This document shows positions 52,293-61,631 of a stretch of DNA of 64,000 bases, piece after piece. Every line of letters starts with the position of its first letter. The first letter of the stretch is position 1. The position numbers and the translations under genes are program-made. The notes beneath the pieces are model-generated. The model was given only the letters and a program-made list of their open reading frames with translations. It searched no databases and had not been told where the DNA came from. The stretch is from Flavobacterium cheongpyeongense. GTDB taxonomy: Bacteria; Bacteroidota; Bacteroidia; Flavobacteriales; Flavobacteriaceae. Location: NCBI RefSeq assembly GCF_003202435.1, contig NZ_QJHK01000006.1, positions 1 through 64,000 on the forward strand, in the 5' to 3' direction.

Positions 52293-53918
52293 CTATCCTA
52301 AAAAAGGATATCTGTAATCCTCAGGAGTTACAAACGTTTCTTTGATTGTTCTTGGAGAAGCCCAACGTAATAAGTTCAGTGCAGAACCTGCTTTATCGTT
52401 AGTTCCAGAAGCTCTTGCTCCGCCAAAAGGCTGCATTCCTACCACAGCTCCGGTTGGCTTGTCATTAATATAGAAGTTACCTGCTGCGTTTTGCAATTTC
52501 GTAGTTGCTACTTCAATAGCATAACGATCCTGACTAAAAATCGCTCCTGTCAAAGCATATTCAGAAGTAGTATCTACTAATTCTAAAGTTTCTTCCCATT
52601 TGGCATCTTCATATATGTAAAGTGTCACAACAGGACCAAATAATTCGGTTTCCATGGTTGTGTATTTTGGATTTGTAGTTACAATAACCGTTGGTTCAAT
52701 AAAGTATCCAACCGATTTATCGTAATTTCCTCCAACAATAATTTCGGCTTCAGCATCTTTTTTTGCCTGATCGATGTAACTTACTAATTTATCAAAAGAA
52801 CCTTCGTGAATAACGGCTGTAATAAAGTTTCCGAAATCTTCCGGAGATCCCATTTTCATCGATTTTACATCGGTAATTAATTGCTCTTTTACAGCTGGCC
52901 ATAAACTTTGCGGAATATAAACTCTTGATGCTGCAGAACATTTTTGTCCCTGGAACTCAAATGCACCACGGGTAATTCCTGTAACTACCTGTTTTACATT
53001 GGCACTTGGATGTGCAATGATAAAATCTTTACCACCTGTTTCCCCAACGATTCTTGGATAGGTTTTATAGTTATGGATATTAGCTCCGATTTTTGCCCAG
53101 ATATCTTTAAATACATGGGTTGATCCTGTAAAGTGAACACCTGCAAAATCACGGCTTGCCAAAACCGTGTCGGTAATCATTAAAGCATCACCAAAAACAA
53201 CATTGATAACGCCGTCAGGAACTCCTGCTTCTTTGAAAACATCCAAAATAATTTTGGTTGAAAATACCTGGCTGTCACTTGGTTTCCAAACCACAACGTT
53301 ACCCATCATCGCAGCACTGGCAGGAAGATTTGCAGCAATAGCCGTAAAGTTAAAAGGAGTTATTGCGTAAACAAAACCTTCAAGAGACCTGTATTCTAAA
53401 CGGTTCCATGTTGTAGAATCCGATTTTGGCTGGTCTGAGTAAATTTGAGTCATGAATTCTACGTTGTAACGTAAAAAGTCAATCAGCTCACAAGAAGCAT
53501 CAATCTCTGCCTGATGAATATTTTTTGATTGTCCAATCATAGTTGCAGCATTAATACGTGCTCTGTAAGGACCTGCAATTAATTCAGCAGCTTTCAGGAA
53601 AATTGCAGCACGCTGTTCCCATGCCATGTTTGCCCATGCTTTTCTTGATTCAAGGGCATTAGTAATTGCTTTTTCAATATGATGTTTTTCAGCCAGATGA
53701 TATTTTCCAACAACGTGTTGATGGTTATGAGGTGCTGTTATATTTTTGGTATTTCCGGTTCTGATTTCCTCGCTTCCGATGTATAAAGGAACATCAATTT
53801 GAGAATTCCACATTGTGGTATAAGCGGCCAGAACTGCTTCTCTTTCCGGTGAATTTGGTGCGTACCCTTTTACCGGCTCGTTTACCGCTTTAGGGACATT
53901 AAAAAATCCTTTTAACAT
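52293..53918 (-). CDS. pruA: L-glutamate gamma-semialdehyde dehydrogenase
   Basis: A 541-residue aldehyde dehydrogenase of the single-function P5CDH group, which oxidises glutamate semialdehyde (from proline) to glutamate with NAD. The catalytic glutamate lies in VGETGGKDF (about 290) and the nucleophile cysteine in FQGQKCSAASR (about 325). There is no fused proline dehydrogenase. It links proline catabolism to glutamate supply. Alone on its strand. Confidence 0.95.
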   Translation of the reverse strand: MLKGFFNVPKAVNEPVKGYAPNSPEREAVLAAYTTMWNSQIDVPLYIGSEEIRTGNTKNITAPHNHQHVVGKYHLAEKHHIEKAITNALESRKAWANMAWEQRAAIFLKAAELIAGPYRARINAATMIGQSKNIHQAEIDASCELIDFLRYNVEFMTQIYSDQPKSDSTTWNRLEYRSLEGFVYAITPFNFTAIAANLPASAAMMGNVVVWKPSDSQVFSTKIILDVFKEAGVPDGVINVVFGDALMITDTVLASRDFAGVHFTGSTHVFKDIWAKIGANIHNYKTYPRIVGETGGKDFIIAHPSANVKQVVTGITRGAFEFQGQKCSAASRVYIPQSLWPAVKEQLITDVKSMKMGSPEDFGNFITAVIHEGSFDKLVSYIDQAKKDAEAEIIVGGNYDKSVGYFIEPTVIVTTNPKYTTMETELFGPVVTLYIYEDAKWEETLELVDTTSEYALTGAIFSQDRYAIEVATTKLQNAAGNFYINDKPTGAVVGMQPFGGARASGTNDKAGSALNLLRWASPRTIKETFVTPEDYRYPFLG

Positions 53919-54123
53919 GGGATATGATATTTTGAAATTACGAATTGTTTAATTTTAGGCAAAAGTACAAAGGTTATTTTGATTATATCACAATACATTA
54001 TTAAAATGTTGTAATTTAATAAACAAGACTTGTCTGGTATAAAATAGCCAAATACTAAATAAATGATAATGATAAAAGGGTATGCTCTTGAAAAAGGAGA
54101 AGTAATAGAAATAAACGGTTGAT

Positions 54124-54510
54124 TTAGTTCAAGGCAAATGGAGCACACATCCTAAAAGTAGGAACTATCACTTTAAAAATTTTGGTTGTGGTAAAATTAA
54201 CCATATTAAAATGACCTTTCATTGCGCCGTAGGGCGATGACAATAAACAGCCTGAACTGTAGGTGTGGTTTTCACCTGGTTTTAAAACAGGTTTTTTTCC
54301 GATAACACCTTCTCCATCAACAACTTCAAGGTCGTTTAAAGAGTCAAAAATTTCCCAGTGACGAGACGTTAACTGTACCGAATCCTTACTGTGATTTTCG
54401 ATTGTAACAACATAACTAAAGGCAAAGTGAATCTTATAGTTTTTGAAGTATGTACCTTCAAAACTAGTCAAAACAGATATTTTTATGCCTCTTGTTATCT
54501 GAGAAACCAT
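54124..54510 (-). CDS. apaG: ApaG family protein
   Basis: A 128-residue DUF525 protein with an Ig-like beta fold. The conserved segments ENHSKDSVQLTSRHW (about 37-51), GEGVIGKKPVLKPG (about 61-74) and SGCLLSSPYGAMKGHF (about 80-95) are present. The role is unclear; it was originally linked to diadenosine tetraphosphate metabolism and cobalt resistance in other bacteria. A -7 box TAAGTTTG lies on the minus strand at 54545-54552. Confidence 0.93.
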   Translation of the reverse strand: MVSQITRGIKISVLTSFEGTYFKNYKIHFAFSYVVTIENHSKDSVQLTSRHWEIFDSLNDLEVVDGEGVIGKKPVLKPGENHTYSSGCLLSSPYGAMKGHFNMVNFTTTKIFKVIVPTFRMCAPFALN

Positions 54511-54592
54511 AACTAAAGTAGTATATATGTGTGTGTTATAACTGCAAACTTACAAAAAAAAATGATTCGATTGAAATCCTTTTTTAGAATGT

Positions 54593-55852
54593 TTAGTTAA
54601 TAATGTTCAATGAGTTGGCGTTTCCTTTTCCGATAACTCTTTCGTAACGGTCTGTATTTTCACGGTAATAGACTAAAATAGTATATTCGTTTTCGGTTTG
54701 GTAAAAGTTTCCGTCAATGGCATTTTCATAATCAATTATATCTTTTTTGTCAGCTACCGTGTATTGAAAATTTGTAAATCCCTGTTTGATCATAACGGCC
54801 TTTTCATAAATTCCTTTCTCGGCATTATAATCCATTTTGAATTCCGGCGACAAGTTGTAGTTGTTGAACATTCCTGTAATATAGATGTCCTTGTTTAATC
54901 TGAAAGTCGGAGCAGAAAGACTAAAATAAACCCAGGCATAATCAGCTTCAATTTCCTGATTGGAACCGTTGCTATTTTTGACTACAAAATTTCCGTTAAT
55001 ATCCTGATAAACCGTATAAATTTGATTTGCTCTTGCCGGGCTTGTGTATAAAAACGAACTGTAAATATCACTCGTAGAGCTTACTTTTGCCACATTATTA
55101 CTGGCGGCTCTAATATCTTTATTTTCAAAATATAAAAATTCATTTCCGCCCCAAAATTGTGTTTCGCTATCGTATTTATAAACCAATTGATTTCCAAGGG
55201 TATATTGTGGAGGAACATTTTTAATGGCTGTGTTAAAATTTCCATTCTGAAGTAAAAGAATTTTTACGTTTTGCAATGGCGTTTGAAAAGCGATGTCATT
55301 TGAAGTAATTGCGATATCCAGATTTTGTTTGTACTCAATGTTGTTTAAGTTTCGGGATCGTTTAACCTGAGCCGCTACAGTTGAGTGATTTTCATACAAA
55401 ATGAATTTTCTGGAGAAAATAACTTCCCTGTCTTCATTCAGGATTTTCAGCATATAATTGCCCGAAATGCGAAGTTGGGTAGCAAACTGATTTGGAAAAG
55501 AAAGCCGGTAATGTGAATAATTCTGAAGGGTATTGAAAGAATTCGAATAATCCATAATTCTTTGATTATCAAAACCGCGAATATAATCTGTTTTTGGGAT
55601 ATTACTAGGGGTCCAGTTGTAATTACAATGTACTACTTCAAAGTAATAATTGGCTTCGTTGCCGTATAAATCATCAAATTGGAATTCAAATGTGGAGCCT
55701 AATTCAAATATCGGAACAACATTGCTTCCGTTTTGAACAAACGAAACGGTTTTTATATTGTAGGGCGGAATTACTTCAGTTTCTATTTTCTGAGCGTTGG
55801 CCAAAGTGAAAATAAAAAGAAAAATAAAGCTCGTATATAAAAATTTCAGCAT
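54593..55852 (-). CDS. type IX secretion plug-type protein (DUF5103)
   Basis: A 419-residue secreted protein with a signal peptide (about 1-20, ANAQ), then several beta-sandwich segments as in DUF5103, the family of the Plug protein that seals the SprA translocon in Flavobacterium. Segments such as FVQNGSNVVPIFELGS (about 34-49) and YYFEVVHCNYNW (about 64-75) fit the family. Beside it there are no other secretion genes, as is normal for this family. Assignment is by pattern recognition. Confidence 0.8.
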   Translation of the reverse strand: MLKFLYTSFIFLFIFTLANAQKIETEVIPPYNIKTVSFVQNGSNVVPIFELGSTFEFQFDDLYGNEANYYFEVVHCNYNWTPSNIPKTDYIRGFDNQRIMDYSNSFNTLQNYSHYRLSFPNQFATQLRISGNYMLKILNEDREVIFSRKFILYENHSTVAAQVKRSRNLNNIEYKQNLDIAITSNDIAFQTPLQNVKILLLQNGNFNTAIKNVPPQYTLGNQLVYKYDSETQFWGGNEFLYFENKDIRAASNNVAKVSSTSDIYSSFLYTSPARANQIYTVYQDINGNFVVKNSNGSNQEIEADYAWVYFSLSAPTFRLNKDIYITGMFNNYNLSPEFKMDYNAEKGIYEKAVMIKQGFTNFQYTVADKKDIIDYENAIDGNFYQTENEYTILVYYRENTDRYERVIGKGNANSLNIIN

Positions 55853-55927
55853 CAGATTACGTTGTAAGATTGTAAATATAAGAATTTTATTGAACGAAAA
55901 AGAAGCTGTTTTATTCGATTTATTTTT

Positions 55928-58828
55928 TTAAGAACCCAAAATGTATTCCAGATTAGTTTCAATTTCTTCGTTGATATAACTTTCTTCTAAAAGAGAATCA
56001 GATAATAGCTTTTTATTTTCCTGGAGTTTGATAATTTTTTCTTCGACTGTATTTTTTGAAATAAACCGAACAACATTTACTTTATTTAACTGTCCAATTC
56101 GGTGTGCTCTTCCAATTCCCTGTTTTTCAGCAAAAGGATTCCACCATGGATCCAGAAATAAAACATAAGAAGCTTTGGTGATATTCAGACCAACACCTCC
56201 CGCTTTAAGCGAAATAAAAAACAACAAAGGCTCTTCTTTTTCCTGAAACAATTTCACCTGCTGCTCTCTTTTACCTGCTGGAGTTTCGCCGGTAATTTCA
56301 CAATACCCTATTTTACGCTCTTTGCACCAGTCGGTATAAAAACTCAAGTTGGTTACAAACGAACTGAATAGAATCGTTTTTTGTTTTCCTTTTACTAAAT
56401 TTTCCAGATAATTCGTAACAGCAATGTATTTCCCTGAATCAATTTCAGATTCCTGATCGACCATTTTGGGGTGATTGCTTAGCTGACGTAATTTCATCAG
56501 TGTATTGATGATACTGATTTTATCCGGACTGGATCCATCTGTTTTCAGCAGGAAATTACGAGCTTTTGATTTTTCTTTTTCGTATAATTTTTCCTGTTCC
56601 GGATCCATATCACAATAATAAATCTGCTCTGTTAATTCCGGCAAATCTTTTAATACCTGTTCTTTTGTACGTCTTAAAATATAAGGCTGTATAAGGTTTT
56701 TTAATTCGGATAAAATAGCTTCATCCTGTTTTTTTTCGATTGGGATTTTAAAATTTTCTGTAAAAAAAGCATAACTACCTAGGATATCCGGATTTATAAA
56801 CTGCATCTGCGACCATAAATCGTCAAGCGAATTTTCAATAGGTGTTCCGCTCAGGGCAATTTTATGAGCTGTATTTATTTTGTTAATAGCTTTAAAAATT
56901 TTAGAATTTTTATTTTTGATGTATTGGCTTTCGTCTAAAATCAAATAACGGAAATTGCATTTTTCTAAAATTGAAATATCACGGTGAATAATGCTGTAAC
57001 TCGTAAAAATTAAGTCGGTCGAATTTAATCTGCCCGCCAATAATTTCCGGTCATTCCCCACATATTGTATTTTCGAGAAATGTGGTGTAAATTTTCCGGC
57101 TTCATTAAACCAGTTAAACACCAATGACGAAGGTAAAACAATCAGCGCTTTTAGAGGTTCTCTTTCAATAGCGGTTTCATTTGAAAACAAATCAAAATGG
57201 GTAATTTTGGTTGTAAATCCCAATTGTTCCTGAACAGCTACTAAAACTGCCAGCGTTTGCAACGTTTTTCCAAGTCCCATGTCATCTGCCAGACAGGCGC
57301 CTAAGCCGGAGTTAAAATGCCCCAAAAGCCATTTTACTCCTTCAATCTGATAAGGTCTCAGAGTTGCTTTAAGTAAATCAGATGCTTTGTATTCAGCTTG
57401 TTCAATTGCCTCTTTTTCAATTTCAGGAATCGTCTCCAAAGCAGTAAAATTACTTTTACGCAAAAGAAGGTTCCCATTTTCTGTATTAGCCCATTTTGCG
57501 AGCGAACTATATTTGCTAAACCACTCTAACGGAATCAGAAAATAGTTTCCGTCTGGTAGCATAAAGAGTCTTTCCTTGTTTTTTATATTGGGAATAATTT
57601 CACTAAAATTAACGATGTATTTCCCCATCGTGATGATAATTTTGATGTCAAACCAATCCCCTGTTGTTTCCTTTGAAGCCGAGATAGTATGGTTTTCAGT
57701 GATGATTTCTTTGCTTTCAAGTTTCAGGTTTTGAATGGTAAAACCTAAACTTTCAAGTTTTTCCTTATTGTCAATAATTAATTGAATATTGATGTAAGGA
57801 TCATGGTTTTCTAAATCTGTTTCCAGACCAAACAATTCGTTTTTGATTTTTACCAAACCAATTTCAAGTAGTTTTTTTATATATAAAATTTCAACGGCAC
57901 TTCTTTTAAACCGAATTATTTTCGGTTCATTGGCGATACTGAAATCGACAAAAGAATGTGTTTTTTTAGTTGTACTTCCGTCAAAAATATAGCCGTTATA
58001 ATCAAAATAAAGATTGAGATAGTAACAATTTTTAAAGAAATCATAAACAGGCTGAATCGTGCTTGAAATAATTTTGTCACGAACTTCCATTTCAAAACCT
58101 GTTGCTTCAATATCAATTTTTTTTGCTATTTCGGGAATAAAACCTTTAAAATAATTATCAACCAGTTTTGAAGGTATTTCAATTGATTCTTTTTTTAGAA
58201 AAGGGGTCAGTTTTTTAGCATTGAGTTCTTTTAAGCGGCCTAATTTCTTATCTATAATTAACCAGCCCGGTTCATCCAGCAGTATAGCGATACTACTGTT
58301 TATAGGTAAAAAAGTGGTTTTATTTTCTTTTAAAGAAAGAGTATAAGTTATGCCTTCTGAATGTTTGTCAAATTTTATCTGAGGTTCAAATTCGAGTGGT
58401 TCAACGTTTACTCGGGATCGATAAAAATCTTTTTCATGTCCTAAATTCAAAGATAACGGAAACTGTTCCTTCACGATTAAATCGTAAAAGGAGCTTAAAT
58501 TAAATTTTAAATACTGCCGGATAGCAAACTCAATTTTGGAATCTTTTTGCAAATCGGCAATAGTTTTGGCCGATTTGATTTTGGCACTGAATTTCCTGAA
58601 AATAAATTCAGGTTTTAAAGATTCGCAGGCAGTCAGGATTTTTTTTGAATTAGAATCTAAATTTTCAAAATCAATTCCGAAACTTTCCTGGACTTCTTTA
58701 GTTGCTTTTTTGTCAAGATATTTAATTTCTTTGACATTCTTAACGACATAAGCTGTTGGGATATAGGTATTCAGGTTTTTTTCAAAACTGATATCAAAGC
58801 AGAACTGAAATGATTTTGTAGGTTCCAT
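55928..58828 (-). CDS. SNF2-family DEAD/DEAH-box helicase
   Basis: A 966-residue Swi2/Snf2 ATPase. About 480 N-terminal residues form an accessory region. The ATPase core follows with DDMGLGKT (about 515-522), a DESQ Walker B box (more often DEAH in this family), SGTPIENS and the C-terminal helicase part ending QGIGRAHRIGQ (about 905-915). It probably remodels nucleoid or transcription complexes. No nuclease or methylase partner suggests a defence role. Confidence 0.9.
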   Translation of the reverse strand: MEPTKSFQFCFDISFEKNLNTYIPTAYVVKNVKEIKYLDKKATKEVQESFGIDFENLDSNSKKILTACESLKPEFIFRKFSAKIKSAKTIADLQKDSKIEFAIRQYLKFNLSSFYDLIVKEQFPLSLNLGHEKDFYRSRVNVEPLEFEPQIKFDKHSEGITYTLSLKENKTTFLPINSSIAILLDEPGWLIIDKKLGRLKELNAKKLTPFLKKESIEIPSKLVDNYFKGFIPEIAKKIDIEATGFEMEVRDKIISSTIQPVYDFFKNCYYLNLYFDYNGYIFDGSTTKKTHSFVDFSIANEPKIIRFKRSAVEILYIKKLLEIGLVKIKNELFGLETDLENHDPYINIQLIIDNKEKLESLGFTIQNLKLESKEIITENHTISASKETTGDWFDIKIIITMGKYIVNFSEIIPNIKNKERLFMLPDGNYFLIPLEWFSKYSSLAKWANTENGNLLLRKSNFTALETIPEIEKEAIEQAEYKASDLLKATLRPYQIEGVKWLLGHFNSGLGACLADDMGLGKTLQTLAVLVAVQEQLGFTTKITHFDLFSNETAIEREPLKALIVLPSSLVFNWFNEAGKFTPHFSKIQYVGNDRKLLAGRLNSTDLIFTSYSIIHRDISILEKCNFRYLILDESQYIKNKNSKIFKAINKINTAHKIALSGTPIENSLDDLWSQMQFINPDILGSYAFFTENFKIPIEKKQDEAILSELKNLIQPYILRRTKEQVLKDLPELTEQIYYCDMDPEQEKLYEKEKSKARNFLLKTDGSSPDKISIINTLMKLRQLSNHPKMVDQESEIDSGKYIAVTNYLENLVKGKQKTILFSSFVTNLSFYTDWCKERKIGYCEITGETPAGKREQQVKLFQEKEEPLLFFISLKAGGVGLNITKASYVLFLDPWWNPFAEKQGIGRAHRIGQLNKVNVVRFISKNTVEEKIIKLQENKKLLSDSLLEESYINEEIETNLEYILGS

Positions 58829-58871
58829 TTAAGAGGATTTGATTAGGCTGGTAATTTGGATTTTGGCAAAA

Positions 58872-58912
58872 AAAAGAGTTTTCAAAAATAGCAATAATTT
58901 GAAAACTCTTTT
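58872..58912. terminator. bidirectional terminator
   Basis: A perfect 15-bp stem AAAAGAGTTTTCAAA with its complement lies between the methyltransferase end and the helicase start. Confidence 0.8.
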
Positions 58913-58954
58913 AAATGAACTTACATCACTTGTATGGTGAAACAAAAATTAGTT

Positions 58955-59722
58955 TTACTGTTTAAAACAAAGCGGAATAATTTCTCCTTTTGCCAGACAA
59001 TATTTTTCAACTAATTCTGGAGCAATTTTGTTGGTATAATCTTCTTCGATAACAATAAAACCAATGCTTCTTAATTTATCAAAATAATCACGTCCGTAAA
59101 CTCGAACATGATCGTATTGGCCGAAGATTCTGGCACGTTCTTTTTGATCAGTGATTGTATCGTCTGCAAACGTAACTTCTCTGTTTAGATCCTGCGGAAT
59201 CTGTAGTACTGCCATTCCTCCTGGTTTCAGGACGCGAAATAATTCCTGCATCGCTTTGGTGTCATCCGGGATGTGTTCTAAAACGTGATTACACAAAATC
59301 ACATCGTATTCGTTGTCCTTAAAAGGCAAATTACAGATATCCGCTTTTACATCTGCCAAAGGCGAAAGTAAATCAGTTGTTGTGTAATCCAGATTTTTTT
59401 GCTTACGGAATCTTTTGTAAAACGCCTGTTCCGGAGCAAAATGAAGCACTTTCTTAGGAGCTGTAAAAAAATCAGTCTGATCGTTTAAATACAGCCAAAG
59501 CAAACGGTGTCTCTCTAACGAAAGTGTACTTGGCGAAAGTACATTGTTACGTTGTTTACCATATCCATAAGGCAAAAACGACTTAAAGCTTTTTCCGTCA
59601 ATAGGATCGGTAAATTTGCTTCCTCTTAACGATAAAGCTAAAATTGGTCGCACCACATAACTCAAACGAATTAATAATGGGCGGGGTATTGTATTAAGTA
59701 CTAGTTTGAATAGTTTTTTCAT
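58955..59722 (-). CDS. class I SAM-dependent methyltransferase
   Basis: A 255-residue Methyltransf_11-type enzyme. The core begins KVLHFAPEQAF (about 87-97), with DLLSPLADVKADICNLPF (about 109-126), the DVILCNHVLEHIPDD motif (about 134-148) and LKPGGMAVLQIP (about 160-171). The canonical GxG loop of motif I is replaced by HFAPEQ, typical of a group that includes wall-sugar and lipid methyltransferases. The substrate is unknown. Its ATG directly follows the stop codon of the small nuclease-like gene. Confidence 0.85.
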   Translation of the reverse strand: MKKLFKLVLNTIPRPLLIRLSYVVRPILALSLRGSKFTDPIDGKSFKSFLPYGYGKQRNNVLSPSTLSLERHRLLWLYLNDQTDFFTAPKKVLHFAPEQAFYKRFRKQKNLDYTTTDLLSPLADVKADICNLPFKDNEYDVILCNHVLEHIPDDTKAMQELFRVLKPGGMAVLQIPQDLNREVTFADDTITDQKERARIFGQYDHVRVYGRDYFDKLRSIGFIVIEEDYTNKIAPELVEKYCLAKGEIIPLCFKQ

Positions 59723-60223
59723 TTATGTATTGAATAAGCGTATGAATTCATCACTTTCTATTATGTGATATTCTGAAATAAAATGTTTGAATTGAGTTCT
59801 AAATTTTCTTTCCAAATTTCTGAAATAAGGCAATGCAGTTGCGCTTATATTATCTTTATTGTAAATAAAATAAATTTGAAATAAATCATTAGGAAAGCAT
59901 ATATTATCTGTGAAATTTTGATTAAAAACATAGTTGTAGAAAGTTACTATTGATTCCATTGCTTTTAATCTAAAATCAGTTTCAGGTATTCTTTGTCCTC
60001 TTTTAAATTCGATAAAAATTACTTTACCATTTTTGAAATAAATTGTGTCAGATGTTTTTATTTTATCTCTTTGAATTATTGGTGTGTCAATGTTGTCAAA
60101 ATCAAAACTTTGATTATCAGAATTAATTAAAGAAATATTATTATTGCTGTCTAAAGAAAGTTCAGTTAATGTTTTTTTAGGGACATTTCCTTTAAAAAAC
60201 TGTTCAATATCGTTAATCCTCAT
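59723..60223 (-). CDS. small PD-(D/E)XK nuclease-like protein
   Basis: A 166-residue protein without a recognised name. Its middle reads SDTIYFKNGKVIFIEFKRGQ: D59, then E72-x-K74, a pattern typical of the PD-(D/E)XK nuclease core, followed by a helix RLKAMES (residues 85-91). The N-terminus is short and acidic. It overlaps the AAA ATPase gene by 11 bases and ends exactly where the methyltransferase begins, so translation is coupled. Base composition is clearly more AT-rich than in the flanking housekeeping genes. A role as effector nuclease of the ATPase is inferred. Confidence 0.65.
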   Translation of the reverse strand: MRINDIEQFFKGNVPKKTLTELSLDSNNNISLINSDNQSFDFDNIDTPIIQRDKIKTSDTIYFKNGKVIFIEFKRGQRIPETDFRLKAMESIVTFYNYVFNQNFTDNICFPNDLFQIYFIYNKDNISATALPYFRNLERKFRTQFKHFISEYHIIESDEFIRLFNT

Positions 60224-61511
60224 CGATTATATCTTGAATTTTATAAAATGCTTCAGAGATGGAACTTAAAATAGGAGTTATATCATTTGTTACATCAATA
60301 ATTTCAGAAGATAATCCATCTTCATTTTTCTTCGCAAAATAAAAATTTGTTGAACTTTCATATTGATGTTTTTTAGTGTATCCTTCCAAAGCTTCAATAA
60401 AATATGGACTGTGTGAAGTTAATAAGATCGGAATGGCTAATTCTTTAGATAATAAAACTAAAATCTCAGCAAATTTAACTTGCCAAGTTGGATGTAAATG
60501 AACTTCTGGTTCATCAATAATTAATAAAGTGTTTGAATTTAATTTTCCTTTTTGTAAAAGTAATTGCAATATTCCAAAACTTTTTATTCCAGTAGCAATA
60601 TTTCCAAATTCGAATTCTGTCGCATTTTTTGTAAAAACTATTTCATCTAAAGTATCGATACTAAAATTTCCATTTATGACTTTTGAAATTAAAGATAAGA
60701 GGTTGTTATTCTTTTTGCTATCATCAGAGAAAATATTTAATTCATTTTCTCTTAAAAATATTAGTTTATTTAAATGATCATTCTTATCTATAATTTCATT
60801 AAAACGAACTGAGTAAGTTTGTTCTAGTCTTAATGGAGATTCAATAAAAATGACTTCATCGTAAAAATATAAAGAAGAAGTGTTTTCAAGTCCTACGAAT
60901 TCAATTTTATCTTTAAAATAAATACTTTTTTCTTCAATTCCTCCAAGTTTAATAAAGGAGTCACTTTTGTTAAATGAGTTTGATATTTGATTTCCAAATT
61001 CATTTTTCAAAAAAGATTCTAATCTGTAGTACAATGCTTCTGTAGAATCAAAAGAAATTGAAGTTCTACGACCAAAATCAACTATAAATTCAGAAAGTTT
61101 TTCTTTAATCTGTGCATTAGAATAATTATCGTAAAGGCTAAGTACAGATTCTAATTCATTATTTATAGAATTAATAATGTCAGTATCTTTTTTTGAATGT
61201 AATGAGGAAGGTCTTATTTCTAATTTTTCTAGAAATTCTGAAATAAATTTATTTTGAATATTTTGGTCGCTTTCATTAGTTGCTGTAGTTCTTGATAAAA
61301 GATTTCGAATATCCCTTGTTTTTTCGTAAACAAATCGAATTTTATTTGCATTGTGAGAGATTTCATCGCCATTTACTCCTCTAATTAACGCATATAAAAC
61401 TTTTCCAACAGTACTCTTTCCTGAATCATTTTGACCCGCAATAAGAGTAATTCCCTCGATATTGATGTCAGCTTCTTCTATAATTCCAATATTTTGGAGT
61501 TTAATTTTCAT
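60213..61511 (-). CDS. OLD-like AAA ATPase
   Basis: A 432-residue ATPase of the AAA_15/AAA_21 (OLD/RecF-like) type. It begins MKIKLQNIGIIEEADINIEG with Walker A GQNDSGKST at 26-34; a long helical middle follows, then the Walker B/D-loop segment LLIIDEPEVHLHP (about 327-340) and the switch histidine in LLTSHSPYF (about 363-371). There is no TOPRIM nuclease domain; the protein ends shortly after. The overlapping nuclease-like gene may supply that activity. The pair sits between map and the methyltransferase as an AT-rich island. A defence role is inferred. Confidence 0.85.
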   Translation of the reverse strand: MKIKLQNIGIIEEADINIEGITLIAGQNDSGKSTVGKVLYALIRGVNGDEISHNANKIRFVYEKTRDIRNLLSRTTATNESDQNIQNKFISEFLEKLEIRPSSLHSKKDTDIINSINNELESVLSLYDNYSNAQIKEKLSEFIVDFGRRTSISFDSTEALYYRLESFLKNEFGNQISNSFNKSDSFIKLGGIEEKSIYFKDKIEFVGLENTSSLYFYDEVIFIESPLRLEQTYSVRFNEIIDKNDHLNKLIFLRENELNIFSDDSKKNNNLLSLISKVINGNFSIDTLDEIVFTKNATEFEFGNIATGIKSFGILQLLLQKGKLNSNTLLIIDEPEVHLHPTWQVKFAEILVLLSKELAIPILLTSHSPYFIEALEGYTKKHQYESSTNFYFAKKNEDGLSSEIIDVTNDITPILSSISEAFYKIQDIIDED

Positions 61512-61631
61512 TAGATACTATTTTTTATAAAAGTAGTTATTTTTAAATTTAATAAATTAAAAATATTATTCTCTACTAAAATATTAGTATTATATATTAG
61601 TAAATGGTCTTTGCAAATCTCTGTGAAACAA

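Noticed and set aside
60213..61511. PARIS or Septu as the identity of the ATPase cassette
   Set aside because: PARIS has a larger TOPRIM (DUF4435) partner and Septu an HNH partner; the small protein here has neither motif, so I did not use those names.
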